Source of the DNA: Lachnospiraceae bacterium
GTDB lineage: Bacteria; Bacillota; Clostridia; Lachnospirales; Lachnospiraceae
Reading direction: 5' to 3'
DNA: 59,087 nucleotides
NCBI GenBank assembly: GCA_024403615.1
Contig: JAKSRM010000012.1
Coordinates: forward strand, 1-59,087
Shown here: one piece after another, positions 16,483 to 26,381 of the stretch
How the letters are laid out: every line of letters starts with the position of its first letter
Numbering within the stretch: the first letter of the stretch is position 1
Translations under genes and position numbers: made by a program
Notes under the pieces: generated by a model
What the model was told of the DNA's origin: nothing
Databases searched by the model: none
Seen by the model: only the letters and a program-made list of their open reading frames with translations

Positions 16483-17490
16483 ATGTCCCAGGTACTAGTT
16501 ATTACTTATCCGACGGCCTTGGAGTTTTGGCTGAATGGAACAAATATTGATACGGACAAATATGCACTGGAAAATATTCCTGTAATAATCAAATCTCCTG
16601 ATTTAAGAATGGCAGCTCAAGAGATTTCTTTGAATATGGGGCTGACGCTTCCAGTTTCTTTTATGGCTTCTGAAAATAGTAATCGTAATTTACATAAAAC
16701 ATATCGAAATTATTCAAGGCCAAAGAAACTGCCGGAAAATAGTTTTATTCAAATCGACACAAGCTTGTATCCCAAACTGGACCAGACCGCTGTTTATGTT
16801 GCAAGCCCTGAGTATTGCTTTTTATGGGCTGCGAGAGATTATTCTATTGTTCAACTGGTAGAAATTGGAAATAATTTATGTGCGATTTATGTTTATGATG
16901 AAGATAGTTCTTTTAGGCAGAGAAAAAGGTTGGCGCCAGTCAATAAAGCTACAATTTTGAAATATGTTTCAAATGCAAAAAGTACCCGATATGCAAAAAA
17001 GGCTTTACTGGCCGCAAAATATGTATTGGACAATGCCTATTCTCCGATTGAAAGTAAGTTAGCTGTAATAGGAAATTTGCCAAAGTTTTATGGCGGTTAT
17101 GGATTACCTGATCCGGAGCTGAACTATGATGTTTCGCATAATAATGAAGCAAGATTATTTCTGAAAAAAGATAAAAGTAGCTGCGACATCGTTTGGCCGA
17201 AGCAAAAAGTGATTTTGGAATATGATAGCGATGAGGCACATGGGAATGCAGAACAATATTCTTATGACAAGAGAAAATACAGGGCATTACAGATGTCGGG
17301 GTATAAGGTATTCCCGGTAGTAAAACAAGATTTGATGTCTTTAGACCGGTTGGATGATTTGTTTTTCTCGGTCCGGAGAGAGCTGGGAATGCGAAATGAT
17401 TATGAATACTTTAAAAAATATCGAGCCCAAAGAGAAGAAACCTTTAAAGAACTGTTTAAAACGGTCCCGAGCGACATATCAAGCAGATAA
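16483..17490 (+). CDS. Possible nuclease-like protein with a Vsr/DUF559-type C-terminal domain
   Basis: This 335-aa protein is not firmly recognised. The start is the ATG at 16483 with AAAGGAG upstream. Residues 1-170 have no motif I know. Residues about 185-300 carry an ESK motif (Glu190), then CDIVWPKQKVILEYDSDEAH (Asp235, Glu246, Asp248) and a YDKRKYRALQMSGYKVFPV segment. This order of acidic residues and the RKYRALQ-x-GYKV helix-strand resemble the PD-(D/E)xK fold of Vsr and DUF559 endonucleases. The gene has no methylase partner and ends exactly where repeat array C begins. A nuclease role, and any link with the array, is inference. Confidence 0.5.
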   Translation: MSQVLVITYPTALEFWLNGTNIDTDKYALENIPVIIKSPDLRMAAQEISLNMGLTLPVSFMASENSNRNLHKTYRNYSRPKKLPENSFIQIDTSLYPKLDQTAVYVASPEYCFLWAARDYSIVQLVEIGNNLCAIYVYDEDSSFRQRKRLAPVNKATILKYVSNAKSTRYAKKALLAAKYVLDNAYSPIESKLAVIGNLPKFYGGYGLPDPELNYDVSHNNEARLFLKKDKSSCDIVWPKQKVILEYDSDEAHGNAEQYSYDKRKYRALQMSGYKVFPVVKQDLMSLDRLDDLFFSVRRELGMRNDYEYFKKYRAQREETFKELFKTVPSDISSR

Positions 17491-17770
17491 AGCAGAGATA
17501 TGTACAGACGAGGTTTGGCCCTATGCAGAAAAAGCAGAGATATGTACGGGTGAGAGCTGGAAGTGTGAAGAAATAGTTGAGATATGTACAATGAATTTCG
17601 ATAAATCATTAAACAATAGGGCTGAAAAGTGTACATATCTAAATAATATTGCAGAAAAACGGAAATGGTGTTGTACATATCTTGATGATTTCGCAGGAGA
17701 GCGGAAAAGACGCTGTACATATCTCAACTATTTCGCAAGAGAACGAAAAATACGTACATATCTCATAAAT
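17486..17770. repeat. 42-bp phased repeat array C, mirrored (3 forward, 4 inverted)
   Basis: Forward cores GAGATATGTAC start at 17495, 17537 and 17579 (42 bp apart). A 41-nt centre (17590-17630) contains TTTCGATAAATCATTAAA and AATAGGGCTGAAA, closely matching the centre of array B. Inverted cores start at 17631, 17673 and 17715 (42 bp apart) and 17754 (39 bp). The array starts within the last codons of the upstream gene and ends about 75 nt before recD2. The rest of 17771-17843 holds no gene. Confidence 0.88.
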
Positions 17771-17843
17771 CTGGAAGAGGAAGAGGGAAAAGCGACGCCG
17801 TGCAGATTGAAAAAACGGCATCATCATTTTATAATAATTTCGT

Positions 17844-20090
17844 ATGGAAAAATTTAAGGCCTATGTGGATAAAATCATATATCGGAACGAAGAAAACGGC
17901 TACACTGTGCTCAACGTAGAAGAAAACGGATGCGAGACAGTCTGCGTAGGCGTTTTTCGTTTCTTGGACGAAGGCGAATACCTGGAACTGACCGGGGAAT
18001 TCGTTTTCCATCCGACCTATGGCGAGCAATTTAAAGTTTCCTCCTATGAAAGCATTATGCCTCAGGACATTTACGCCATTGAGCGTTACCTAGGCAGTGG
18101 CGCCATCAAAGGCATTGGCCAGGTTACGGCTCACCGCATCGTAGAACACTTCGGCGAAGACACCTTGCGGATTCTGGATGAAGAGCCAGAACGTCTGGCA
18201 GAAGTAAAAGGCATCTCCATGAGCAAGGCCCAGGAAATTGCTGCCCAGCAGGAGGAAAAGAAGGACTTAAGAAACGCTCTGATTTTCTTAGGAGAACTGG
18301 GAATCAGCAACGCTCTGGCGGTAAAAATATACAACCAGTACGAAGGCATGGTTTATCAGATCATCCGGGAAAACCCGTATCAGCTGGCCGACGACATCTT
18401 AGGAATCGGCTTTCGCAAGGCGGACGAAATTGCTTTTAAGGCGGGTATTGCGCCGGATTCGGACTTCCGGATCCGTAGTTGCATTGTGCATGAATTAGTA
18501 GAAGCCGCTTCTTCCGAAGGCCATGTATATCTTCCGAAAGAAGTGCTGATTAGCCGTACCTTGGAAACCCTTCAGCCGGTCGTTATGGACGATGTTCCAG
18601 AAATTACGGAAGGGGACATTGAGCGGAACCTGATGGATTTGGCCATCGAGCGGAAAATCATCGCAAAAGGAACCGGAGAAATTTATTGCTCCGCGTATTA
18701 TTATACTGAGCTGGGCATCGCGAAAATGCTCCATCAGCTGAATCTGAAAGGCGATGTACCAGAAGAACAAATCGAAGAACGCATTAAAAAAGTGGAAAAG
18801 AGCGAGAACATCGTTCTGGACCAGCTGCAGAGAGATGCGGTCAAACAGGCTGTGAACTCTGGCGTTTTAGTTATTACTGGTGGACCGGGAACGGGAAAAA
18901 CCACCACCATCAACTCTATCATCAAATATTTCGAACAGGACTATAAAGAAATTCTGCTGGCGGCTCCGACAGGCCGCGCGGCGAAACGAATGACGGAAGC
19001 CACCGGCTGCGAGGCGAAAACCATTCATCGTATGCTGGACCTTTCCGGCGAATTGACGGACACTTCCGCCGGCGCCCGCTTCGACCGAAACGAAGACAAC
19101 CCTCTGGAAGCAGATGTCATTATTATCGACGAAATGTCCATGGTGGACATGTTCTTAATGAGCGCTCTGCTGCGGGCCATTGAGCCGGGAACCCGTCTGA
19201 TTCTGGTAGGAGATGTGGACCAGCTGCCATCCGTTGGCGCAGGCAATGTACTCCGTGACATTATTGACAGCGGCTGCTTCAACACCGTGAAACTGACGAA
19301 AATTTTCCGTCAGGCGGAAGAAAGCGACATTGTTGTAAATGCTCATAAAATTAATCGTGGCGAACCAATCGAATTAAAAACCAATAGCAAAGATTTCATT
19401 TTCATCAAAAGAGAATCGGCTCCTCAGGTCCTTTCTGCGGTACTGGGACTGGTGCGGGACAAGCTTCCGTCCTACGTAAAAGCGGACGTCAGCGAAATCC
19501 AGGTATTGGCGCCAGCAAAGAAAAGCTCTTTAGGTGTGGCCTATATCAATAAATTCTTGCAGGAAAACTTGAACCCGGCGGATAAAACAAAAGACGAAAT
19601 ACCCGTAGGCAACGACGTCTTCCGGGAAGGCGACAAAGTTATGCATATCAAAAATAACTACAACCTGGAATGGGAAATGCATACGAAAACCGGCTTTGTC
19701 TATGACACGGGAAAAGGAATCTTTAACGGAGACATCGGCGTCATTGAAAAAATAAACGAACACACCCGAACCGTAGGCGTAAAGTTTGATGATGGCAAGC
19801 ATGTCATCTACGACTTTGAACAACTGGAAGAACTGGTGCTGGCTTACGCAGCCACTATTCATAAATCTCAAGGCAGTGAATATCCGGCAGTAGTTTTGCC
19901 ATTACTTTCTGGCCCGGAATTGTTAATGAACCGGAACATCTTATACACCGCCGTAACTCGCGCCAAAACCTGCGTCTGCATTGTCGGCAGCGAGGAAACG
20001 GTACAGCGCATGATTGCAAACGTAAGGGAAATGAAACGGTACTCCGGATTAAAGGAAGACTTCGTGGAACTGAAGGGAACCGTCTGGTGA
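17844..20090 (+). CDS. recD2: RecD2 family ATP-dependent 5'-3' DNA helicase
   Basis: A 748-aa SF1B helicase of the RecD2 type, which works without RecB/RecC. The N-terminal region has an OB-like segment and helix-hairpin-helix units (GSGAIKGIGQ, LAEVKGISMSKAQEIA and ILGIGFRKADEIA). Walker A GGPGTGKTTT is at residues 346-355, followed by AAPTGRAAKRMTEATG, the DEMSMVD Walker B, GDVDQLPSVGAG, TKIFRQAEESDIV, and the C-terminal AATIHKSQGSEYPAVV and YTAVTRAK motifs. Length is typical. The stop overlaps the GTG start of comF by one base pair step (GTGA), so the two are coupled. It acts in DNA repair and recombination. Confidence 0.95.
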   Translation: MEKFKAYVDKIIYRNEENGYTVLNVEENGCETVCVGVFRFLDEGEYLELTGEFVFHPTYGEQFKVSSYESIMPQDIYAIERYLGSGAIKGIGQVTAHRIVEHFGEDTLRILDEEPERLAEVKGISMSKAQEIAAQQEEKKDLRNALIFLGELGISNALAVKIYNQYEGMVYQIIRENPYQLADDILGIGFRKADEIAFKAGIAPDSDFRIRSCIVHELVEAASSEGHVYLPKEVLISRTLETLQPVVMDDVPEITEGDIERNLMDLAIERKIIAKGTGEIYCSAYYYTELGIAKMLHQLNLKGDVPEEQIEERIKKVEKSENIVLDQLQRDAVKQAVNSGVLVITGGPGTGKTTTINSIIKYFEQDYKEILLAAPTGRAAKRMTEATGCEAKTIHRMLDLSGELTDTSAGARFDRNEDNPLEADVIIIDEMSMVDMFLMSALLRAIEPGTRLILVGDVDQLPSVGAGNVLRDIIDSGCFNTVKLTKIFRQAEESDIVVNAHKINRGEPIELKTNSKDFIFIKRESAPQVLSAVLGLVRDKLPSYVKADVSEIQVLAPAKKSSLGVAYINKFLQENLNPADKTKDEIPVGNDVFREGDKVMHIKNNYNLEWEMHTKTGFVYDTGKGIFNGDIGVIEKINEHTRTVGVKFDDGKHVIYDFEQLEELVLAYAATIHKSQGSEYPAVVLPLLSGPELLMNRNILYTAVTRAKTCVCIVGSEETVQRMIANVREMKRYSGLKEDFVELKGTVW

Positions 20091-20833
20091 AAACAACAAA
20101 AGCTATCGCAAGCAAGGCCTTAACGCTCCTATTTCCGCGTGTTTGCCCGGTTTGTGGGGAAATCCTAAAGAAACCCCTAAAAGACGCGGAAAAGCCCCCT
20201 TTCATTTGCCAAACTTGCCGGAAACAACTGTCTTTTCCAAATCAGCCCCGTTGCATGTGCTGCTCGAAACCCTTAGAGGATGAAGAAGAGGAATTCTGCG
20301 AAGACTGTCGCGGCAGAAAGCGGCAGTTCGACCAAGGCTGGGGAATGTTCCTCCACGACGACATAACTCGAAAGATCCTCTACGATTTGAAATTCCATAA
20401 CCGCAGAGATAATGCGGACTTTGTGGGGCATGCGATGGCCGGCTATTTTGCAGACCAGCTGAAAATCTGGAACGTCCAGGCGTTGATTCCGGTTCCTCTT
20501 CATAAAAAGAGGCAAAAACGCAGAGGCTATAATCAGGCAGAACTGATTGCGGAAAAAATGGCTTTCTGGCTGGAGGTTGCAGGACTGGAAATTTCGGTAG
20601 ACCGGGAGCTGCTAGTGAGAACTAATTCCACCTTGCCCCAAAGAAAACTAAATCTGGCCAGCCGGGCGAAAAATATGCATAATGCCTTCTCTGTAACGGA
20701 AGGGAACAAATACAAAACCGTCGTTTTAATTGACGACATTTATACTTCCGGATCCACCTTGGACGAGGCGGCCCGAACCTTAAAAAAATCTGGTGTGGAA
20801 CGCGTCTATTTCCTCACCGCATCCATCGTCTAA
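20087..20833 (+). CDS. comF: ComF family phosphoribosyltransferase-like protein
   Basis: The 248-aa protein has an N-terminal zinc-finger region with four CxxC pairs (CPVC, CQTC, CMCC, CEDC). It ends in a type I phosphoribosyltransferase domain with the PRPP-binding motif VVLIDDIYTSGSTLDEA. PVPLHKKRQKRRGYNQAE is the ComF signature. In naturally transformable bacteria ComF helps bring single-stranded DNA into the cytoplasm. It starts at a GTG that overlaps the recD2 stop, pairing two DNA-handling functions. No other competence genes are in the window. Confidence 0.92.
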   Translation: MKTTKAIASKALTLLFPRVCPVCGEILKKPLKDAEKPPFICQTCRKQLSFPNQPRCMCCSKPLEDEEEEFCEDCRGRKRQFDQGWGMFLHDDITRKILYDLKFHNRRDNADFVGHAMAGYFADQLKIWNVQALIPVPLHKKRQKRRGYNQAELIAEKMAFWLEVAGLEISVDRELLVRTNSTLPQRKLNLASRAKNMHNAFSVTEGNKYKTVVLIDDIYTSGSTLDEAARTLKKSGVERVYFLTASIV

Positions 20834-20894
20834 ACGCCCCTTGGGCCTTCGAAAAAAACCTTATATTTTCAACAAATTTTCTTCCAACAAGTTA

Positions 20895-20923
20895 TTGACT
20901 TTTACCATATGATTACCTATAAT
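20895..20923 (+). promoter_or_regulatory. Promoter of the str operon
   Basis: TTGACT (20895-20900), 17-bp spacer, and a perfect TATAAT (20918-20923), 113 nt before rpsL. The leader contains an inverted CGCG-rich segment (about 20930-20960). Confidence 0.85.
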
Positions 20924-21036
20924 AATCGGGCGCGTCGATACGCGAATTTATCGTTGCGCGAAAAATTCCTGCACAGGACGGCTAATCTATTTACATCAGA
21001 GGCAGGAGCATAATAATTCTAAGAAAGGAGAATAAT

Positions 21037-21453
21037 ATGCCAACATTTAATCAGTTAGTTAGAAAAGGAAGACAGACAGAAGCTAAGAAGTCTAACGCTC
21101 CAGCTCTTCAGAAGAACTTTAACTCTCTTCATAAGAAGACTACAGACGTACCTTCACCACAGAAGCGTGGCGTTTGCACAGCAGTTAAGACAGCAACTCC
21201 TAAGAAGCCTAACTCAGCTCTTAGAAAAATCGCCAGAGTTCGTCTTTCAAACGGTATCGAAGTAACAAGCTATATCCCAGGCGAAGGCCACAACCTTCAG
21301 GAGCATAGCGTTGTATTAGTTCGTGGCGGTCGTGTTAAGGACTTACCAGGAACAAGATACCATGTTATCAGAGGCACCCTTGATACAGCAGGTGTTGCTG
21401 ACCGTAGACAGGCTCGTTCTAAATACGGCGCAAAGAGACCTAAGAAAAAATAA
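21037..21453 (+). CDS. rpsL: 30S ribosomal protein S12
   Basis: The 138-aa protein sits at the decoding centre of the 30S subunit. The motifs [11 protein letters not shown] and [11 protein letters not shown] hold the two lysines that commonly mutate in streptomycin resistance, and both are wild type here. AAAGGAG precedes the ATG. It is the first gene of rpsL-rpsG-fusA-tuf, an ancient operon order. rpoB and rpoC, often upstream of rpsL in Firmicutes, are not here, and comF is the neighbour. Confidence 0.97.
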   Translation: MPTFNQLVRKGRQTEAKKSNAPALQKNFNSLHKKTTDVPSPQKRGVCTAVKTATPKKPNSALRKIARVRLSNGIEVTSYIPGEGHNLQEHSVVLVRGGRVKDLPGTRYHVIRGTLDTAGVADRRQARSKYGAKRPKKK

Positions 21454-21620
21454 TTCTTAAGTTCGCTGATAACGAAAATTTTACTTACAATTGAAGATGG
21501 TTGCCGAAAGACAATCAAACAGACATATTATTCTATTCTAATATTTCTAAATTGTCCGATGGCACCGACACAAAAAGTGAGTACCGATGATTTAATTTTG
21601 TAGTTAAGGAGGGAAGAAAC

Positions 21621-22091
21621 GTGCCACGTAAAGGACATACCCCAAAAAGATCTGTTTTAGCGGATCCGCTTTACAACAGCGTAGTAGTAACAAAGCTTAT
21701 CAATAACATTATGTTAGATGGTAAGAAGGGCGTAGCACAGAAAATCGTTTACGGTGCATTTGCAAGAATCGAAGCTAAGGAAGGAAAACCAGCTCTCGAA
21801 GTTTTTGAAACTGCACTTAACAATGTTATGCCTTCATTAGAGGTTAAAGCCAGAAGAATCGGTGGTGCTACCTATCAGGTTCCTATCGAAGTAGCTCCAA
21901 ACAGACGTCAGGCTTTAGGCCTTCGTTGGTTAACCAATTTCTCACGTGCAAGATCTGAGAAAACTATGGAAGAAAGATTAGCTAACGAAATTCTCGATGC
22001 AGCAAACGAAACTGGTGCATCTGTTAAGAGAAAAGAAGATATGCACAGAATGGCAGAAGCAAACAAAGCTTTCGCACATTACAGATTCTAG
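21621..22091 (+). CDS. rpsG: 30S ribosomal protein S7
   Basis: The 156-aa protein nucleates the 30S head and contacts the E-site tRNA. Seen are [19 protein letters not shown], then [11 protein letters not shown] and [10 protein letters not shown]. It starts with GTG at 21621 behind AAGGAGG. The 167-nt gap after rpsL contains no gene, only AT-rich sequence. In E. coli S7 represses this operon by binding its mRNA, and the gap is a candidate site. fusA follows after 15 nt. Confidence 0.97.
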   Translation: MPRKGHTPKRSVLADPLYNSVVVTKLINNIMLDGKKGVAQKIVYGAFARIEAKEGKPALEVFETALNNVMPSLEVKARRIGGATYQVPIEVAPNRRQALGLRWLTNFSRARSEKTMEERLANEILDAANETGASVKRKEDMHRMAEANKAFAHYRF

Positions 22092-22106
22092 TAAGGAGGA
22101 AATACC

Positions 22107-24224
22107 TTGGCAGGAAGAGAATATCCACTGGAGCGTACTCGTAATATTGGTATTATGGCTCACATTGATGCCGGTAAGACTACACTTACAGAGCGTATCC
22201 TTTATTATACCGGAGTGAATTATAAGATTGGGGACACTCACGAAGGTACTGCTACCATGGACTGGATGGAGCAGGAACAGGAGAGAGGTATTACTATAAC
22301 TTCCGCAGCCACAACATGCCATTGGACTCTTCAGAAAGAGAACCAGAAGGCACCGGGTGCTAAAGAGCATCGTATCAATATCATTGATACCCCGGGACAT
22401 GTTGATTTCACAGTAGAAGTTGAGCGTTCTCTTAGAGTGCTTGACGGAGCTGTAGGTGTTTTCTGTGCAAAAGGCGGCGTTGAGCCACAGTCAGAAAATG
22501 TATGGAGACAGGCAGACAAATATAACGTTCCTAGAATGGCATTCATCAACAAGATGGATATCATGGGAGCAAACTTCTATAATGCCGTAGATATGATTAA
22601 GACCCGTCTGGGCAAAAATGCTGTACCTATCCAGCTCCCAATCGGTAAGGAAGATACGTTTAAGGGCATTATCGATTTATTTGAAATGCAGGCCTACATT
22701 TATAATGATGAAAAAGGCGAAGACATTTCTATCACCGAAATTCCGGATGATATGAAAGAACAAGCCGAGCTGTACCGCTCCGAAATGATCGAAAAGATCT
22801 GCGAGTTAGATGAAGAACTGACCGAAAAATTCTTAATGGATGAAATTCCTACAACCGAAGAATTAAAGGCAGCTTTAAGAAAAGGTACATGCGAATGTAC
22901 AGTCGTTCCTGTATGCTGCGGAACCGCATATAGAAACAAAGGCGTTCAGAAACTTTTGGATGCAGTTATCGAGTACATGCCAGCCCCAACCGATGTTCCA
23001 GACATCGTAGGCTCTGATTTAAGCGGTAACGAAATTACTGTAAAATCTTCCGACGAAGAACCTTTTGCAGCATTAGCATTCAAGATTATGACCGACCCAT
23101 TTGTTGGTAAATTAGCATACATCCGTGTTTATTCAGGAACACTGGAATCCGGTTCTTATACTCTGAATGCAACCAGAGATAAGAAAGAGAGAGCTGGACG
23201 TATTCTGCAGATGCATGCAAACCACAGAGCTGAACTGGAAAAAGTTTACGCTGGTGACATTGCAGCTGTAGTTGGATTCAAGAACACAACCACTGGTGAT
23301 ACCATCTGTGATGAGAAACACCCGGTAATCTTAGAATCCATGGAATTCCCAGAGCCTGTTATTGAAGTAGCGATCGAGCCTAAGACCAAAGCTGGCCAGG
23401 GCAAGATGAGCGAAGCTTTAGCAAAGCTTGCTGAGGAAGACCCGACATTCCGTGCTTATACAAATACAGAAACCGGACAGACCATCATTGCCGGTATGGG
23501 CGAGCTCCATCTGGAGATTATCGTTGACCGACTTTTAAGAGAATTTAAAGTTGAGGCAAATGTTGGTGCTCCTCAGGTTGCATATAAAGAGACGTTTTCT
23601 AAATCCGTTGAAGTTGACAGCAAGTATGTTAAGCAGTCTGGTGGTAAGGGACAGTACGGACATTGTAAAGTACGTTTCGAGCCTATGGACGCGAATGCAG
23701 AAAAGACATTCGAGTTTGTTAACGAAGTTGTTGGTGGTGCGATTCCAAAAGAATACATCCCAGCAGTCGGCGAAGGTATCGAAGAAGCAGCAAAAGCTGG
23801 TGTTCTTGCAGGATTCCCTGTTCTGGGCATCAAAGCTACTGTATTTGATGGTTCCTACCATGAAGTTGACTCTTCTGAAATGGCATTCCATGTTGCAGGT
23901 TCTCTTGCATTCAAGGATGCGATGCAGAAGGCAGACCCAGTTCTTTTAGAGCCTATTATGAGAGTCGAAGTAACAACTCCGGACGATTACATGGGCGACG
24001 TTATCGGTGACATTAATGGTCGTCGTGGACGTATTGAAGGAATGGACGAACTTGGTGGAGGAAGACTGATCAAAGGCTTCGTTCCATTGGCTGAAATGTT
24101 CGGTTATGCAACGGATCTTCGTTCAAAGACACAGGGACGTGGAAACTATTCTATGTTCTTTGAAAAATACGAAAGAGTACCGAAAAACGTACAGGATAAA
24201 ATTATTACAAACAAAGGCTATTAA
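22107..24224 (+). CDS. fusA: Elongation factor G
   Basis: The 705-aa GTPase drives ribosome translocation and, with RRF, recycling. The G motifs are intact: AHIDAGKTT, the switch I segment [19 protein letters not shown] and NKMDIMGA. Domains II-V follow at normal length, ending in the [14 protein letters not shown] signature. It starts at TTG 22107 with GGAGG upstream, as in other Firmicutes. It lies between rpsG and tuf in the str operon. Confidence 0.97.
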   Translation: MAGREYPLERTRNIGIMAHIDAGKTTLTERILYYTGVNYKIGDTHEGTATMDWMEQEQERGITITSAATTCHWTLQKENQKAPGAKEHRINIIDTPGHVDFTVEVERSLRVLDGAVGVFCAKGGVEPQSENVWRQADKYNVPRMAFINKMDIMGANFYNAVDMIKTRLGKNAVPIQLPIGKEDTFKGIIDLFEMQAYIYNDEKGEDISITEIPDDMKEQAELYRSEMIEKICELDEELTEKFLMDEIPTTEELKAALRKGTCECTVVPVCCGTAYRNKGVQKLLDAVIEYMPAPTDVPDIVGSDLSGNEITVKSSDEEPFAALAFKIMTDPFVGKLAYIRVYSGTLESGSYTLNATRDKKERAGRILQMHANHRAELEKVYAGDIAAVVGFKNTTTGDTICDEKHPVILESMEFPEPVIEVAIEPKTKAGQGKMSEALAKLAEEDPTFRAYTNTETGQTIIAGMGELHLEIIVDRLLREFKVEANVGAPQVAYKETFSKSVEVDSKYVKQSGGKGQYGHCKVRFEPMDANAEKTFEFVNEVVGGAIPKEYIPAVGEGIEEAAKAGVLAGFPVLGIKATVFDGSYHEVDSSEMAFHVAGSLAFKDAMQKADPVLLEPIMRVEVTTPDDYMGDVIGDINGRRGRIEGMDELGGGRLIKGFVPLAEMFGYATDLRSKTQGRGNYSMFFEKYERVPKNVQDKIITNKGY

Positions 24225-24260
24225 TTTAGTAAAATCAAGTGTTCACGCAGTAAAATCTGC

Positions 24261-24289
24261 TTGAAAATAAAGGAAATATACAATATAAT
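24261..24289 (+). promoter_or_regulatory. Internal promoter of tuf
   Basis: TTGAAA (24261-24266), 17-bp spacer, and a perfect TATAAT (24284-24289) between fusA and tuf. It would allow extra EF-Tu synthesis independent of the operon promoter. Confidence 0.75.
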
Positions 24290-24379
24290 ACAGGTTAGCC
24301 TTTTTTAAGAAACTTGGCCCGGTATGGGTCCAAAAAAGTAAGGGCCCGTAAGGGTAGAAAATCAAGGAGGATTTACAAA

Positions 24380-25570
24380 ATGGCAAAAGCTAAATTTGAA
24401 AGAAGCAAAGCGCACTGCAATATTGGTACCATTGGACACGTTGACCATGGTAAAACAACATTAACAGCTGCAATCACAAAAACACTTTTTGAAAAATACG
24501 GTCTTGGCGAATTCGTAGATTTCGCTAACATCGATAAGGCTCCAGAAGAGAGAGCACGTGGTATCACTATCTCAACAGCACACGTTGAGTATGAAACACC
24601 AAACCGTCACTATGCACACGTTGACTGCCCAGGCCATGCTGACTATGTAAAGAACATGATCACTGGTGCTGCACAGATGGATGGCGCTATCTTAGTAGTA
24701 GCTGCAACCGACGGTGTTATGGCTCAGACAAGAGAGCATATCTTACTTGCTCGTCAGGTAGGCGTTCCTTATATCGTAGTATTCATGAACAAATGCGATA
24801 TGGTTGATGACGAAGAATTATTAGAGCTCGTTGAAATGGATATCAGAGATCTTCTTAACGAGTATGAATTCCCTGGAGATGACATCCCTGTAATCAGAGG
24901 TTCCGCTCTTAAAGCTCTTGAAGGCGATTCCGAATGGCAGGAAAAAGTTATCGAACTTATGGAAGCTGTTGATGCTTACATTCCAGATCCTATCCGTGAA
25001 ACAGAAAAACCTTTCTTAATGCCAGTTGAAGACGTATTCACAATCACAGGTCGTGGTACAGTTGCAACAGGTAGAGTAGAGCGTGGTGTTCTCCATGTTC
25101 AGGAAGAAGTTGAAATCATGGGTATCCATGAGGACATCAGAAAGACAGTTGTTACTGGTATTGAAATGTTCCGTAAACTTCTTGATGAAGGCCGTGCAGG
25201 CGATAACATTGGTGTTCTTCTTCGTGGTGTTAACCGTGACGAAATCGAACGTGGACAGGTTATCGTTAAACCAGGTACAGTATCTTGCCATACAAAATTC
25301 ACTGGCCAGGTATACGTATTAACAAAAGATGAAGGTGGACGTCATACTCCTTTCTTCAACAACTACAGACCACAGTTCTACTTCAGAACAACTGACGTTA
25401 CCGGCGTTTGCAACCTCCCAGATGGTGTTGAAATGTGCATGCCTGGTGATAACGTAGAAATCACAGTTGAACTGATTCACCCAATCGCTATGGAGCAGGG
25501 ACTTGGATTCGCTATTCGTGAAGGTGGACGTACAGTAGGTTCAGGCAAAGTTGCTACAATCATTGAGTAA
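24380..25570 (+). CDS. tuf: Elongation factor Tu
   Basis: The 396-aa GTPase delivers aminoacyl-tRNA to the ribosome. Seen are [25 protein letters not shown] and NKCDMVDD, with domains II and III complete. The start is the ATG at 24380 with AAGGAGG before it. The in-frame extension back to 24314 is a basic leader without a ribosome site and is rejected. An internal promoter precedes it and a terminator follows. Confidence 0.98.
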   Translation: MAKAKFERSKAHCNIGTIGHVDHGKTTLTAAITKTLFEKYGLGEFVDFANIDKAPEERARGITISTAHVEYETPNRHYAHVDCPGHADYVKNMITGAAQMDGAILVVAATDGVMAQTREHILLARQVGVPYIVVFMNKCDMVDDEELLELVEMDIRDLLNEYEFPGDDIPVIRGSALKALEGDSEWQEKVIELMEAVDAYIPDPIRETEKPFLMPVEDVFTITGRGTVATGRVERGVLHVQEEVEIMGIHEDIRKTVVTGIEMFRKLLDEGRAGDNIGVLLRGVNRDEIERGQVIVKPGTVSCHTKFTGQVYVLTKDEGGRHTPFFNNYRPQFYFRTTDVTGVCNLPDGVEMCMPGDNVEITVELIHPIAMEQGLGFAIREGGRTVGSGKVATIIE

Positions 25571-25606
25571 TCTGAGCGCAATAAGCAAGATTGCAAAAAA
25601 ATAAAA

Positions 25607-25650
25607 TTAAGCGGGCTGATGTTTACATCAAAGCCCGCTTTAATTTTTGT
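25607..25650 (+). terminator. Terminator of the str operon
   Basis: TTAAGCGGGCTGATGT pairs with ACATCAAAGCCCGCTTTAA (small bulge), followed by TTTTTG. Confidence 0.9.
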
Positions 25651-25750
25651 TTTTTTATAAGGTTCAAACGGACATGAGCACGTAGCGAAGCGGAGTGCAA
25701 ATAACCGATTGACCCTTATGCTTGCGAAGCAAGCGCAAGCTAATAAAATC

Positions 25751-25784
25751 AAGGGGTTCCGGTTTTTCGGAGCCCCTTATTTTT
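25751..25784 (+). terminator. Second terminator-like hairpin after tuf
   Basis: AAGGGGTTCCG and CGGAGCCCCTT pair (one mismatch) around TTTTT, followed by ATTTTT. Just before it, 25719-25741 is GCTTGCGAAGCAAGCGCAAGC-like, two overlapping inverted repeats of GCTTGC. No gene lies between the two terminators. Confidence 0.75.
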
Positions 25785-25809
25785 ATGTATGCCTAATATC
25801 ACTCCCGGA

Positions 25810-26240
25810 TAAATCAGAATTTATCGTTCTGTTAGGCACGATTTCTTGATGTCTGTACCACTAAATTAAAGATTATCCGTTTTAGTAGGTACGATTTTTA
25901 GCACAAGAAAAATTTTGTACCACTAAATTAAAGATTTTCCATTTTAGTAGGTACAATTTTTGGCGCAAGAAAAATTTTGTACCACTAAATTAGAAATTTC
26001 TCGTTTTAGTAGGTACGATTTTTAGTACAAGAAAAATTTTGTACCACTAAATTAGAAATATCTCGTTTTAGTAGGTACGATTTTTGGTTCAAGAAAAATT
26101 TTGTACCACTAAATATAGAGATTATCCGTTTTAGTAGGTACGATTCTTGACTCAAGCGAAATTTTGTACCTACTAATTTAAAAATTGATGTTTTCGGTGG
26201 TAAGATTCTTTGATTTTGGCTAAAATTTGTACCCAACAAA
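25810..26240. repeat. 62-63 bp phased hairpin array D
   Basis: GTACC starts a unit at 25855, 25917, 25979, 26041, 26103, 26166 and 26229, so the period is 62, 62, 62, 62, 63 and 63 bp. A partial unit precedes 25855. Each unit contains GTACCACTAAA and, about 15 nt later, TTTAGTAGGTAC. These form an 11-bp stem with a one-base bulge, followed by a GATTTTT-rich and CAAGAAAAATTTT linker. Units diverge toward the 3' end. The sequence differs from the 42-bp family except for TTTTAGTAGG, which also occurs in the tail of array A (538-547). No gene is supported in 25785-26381. Confidence 0.88.
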
Positions 26241-26319
26241 TCCCAGTTTGTCGAGATAATGTCATTCCGTTCAAATCCCAGCTTTTTAAAGCAAGGCCAA
26301 ACGAACAAAGCCGGCGCAT

Positions 26320-26348
26320 TTGCAATATTTTTCGGCAACATTTATAAT
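26320..26348 (+). promoter_or_regulatory. Promoter of the small lipoprotein gene
   Basis: TTGCAA (26320-26325), 17-bp spacer, TATAAT (26343-26348), 34 nt before the start codon. Confidence 0.6.
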
Positions 26349-26381
26349 AGTTTTAGATATAAAAAAGCGAAAGGAGTATTT

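Noticed and set aside
16483..17490. Restriction-modification system
   Set aside because: There is no methyltransferase or specificity gene nearby. Only a possible nuclease fold is seen, so a complete system is not supported.
24314..24379. Extended N-terminus of EF-Tu
   Set aside because: EF-Tu starts at the AKAKFERSK segment, with AAGGAGG just before the ATG at 24380. The upstream frame is the leader.
26006..26341. Minus-strand ORF across array D
   Set aside because: The frame is a by-product of the repeat. The unit is not a multiple of three, so the peptide repeats drift between frames, and no ribosome site is present.
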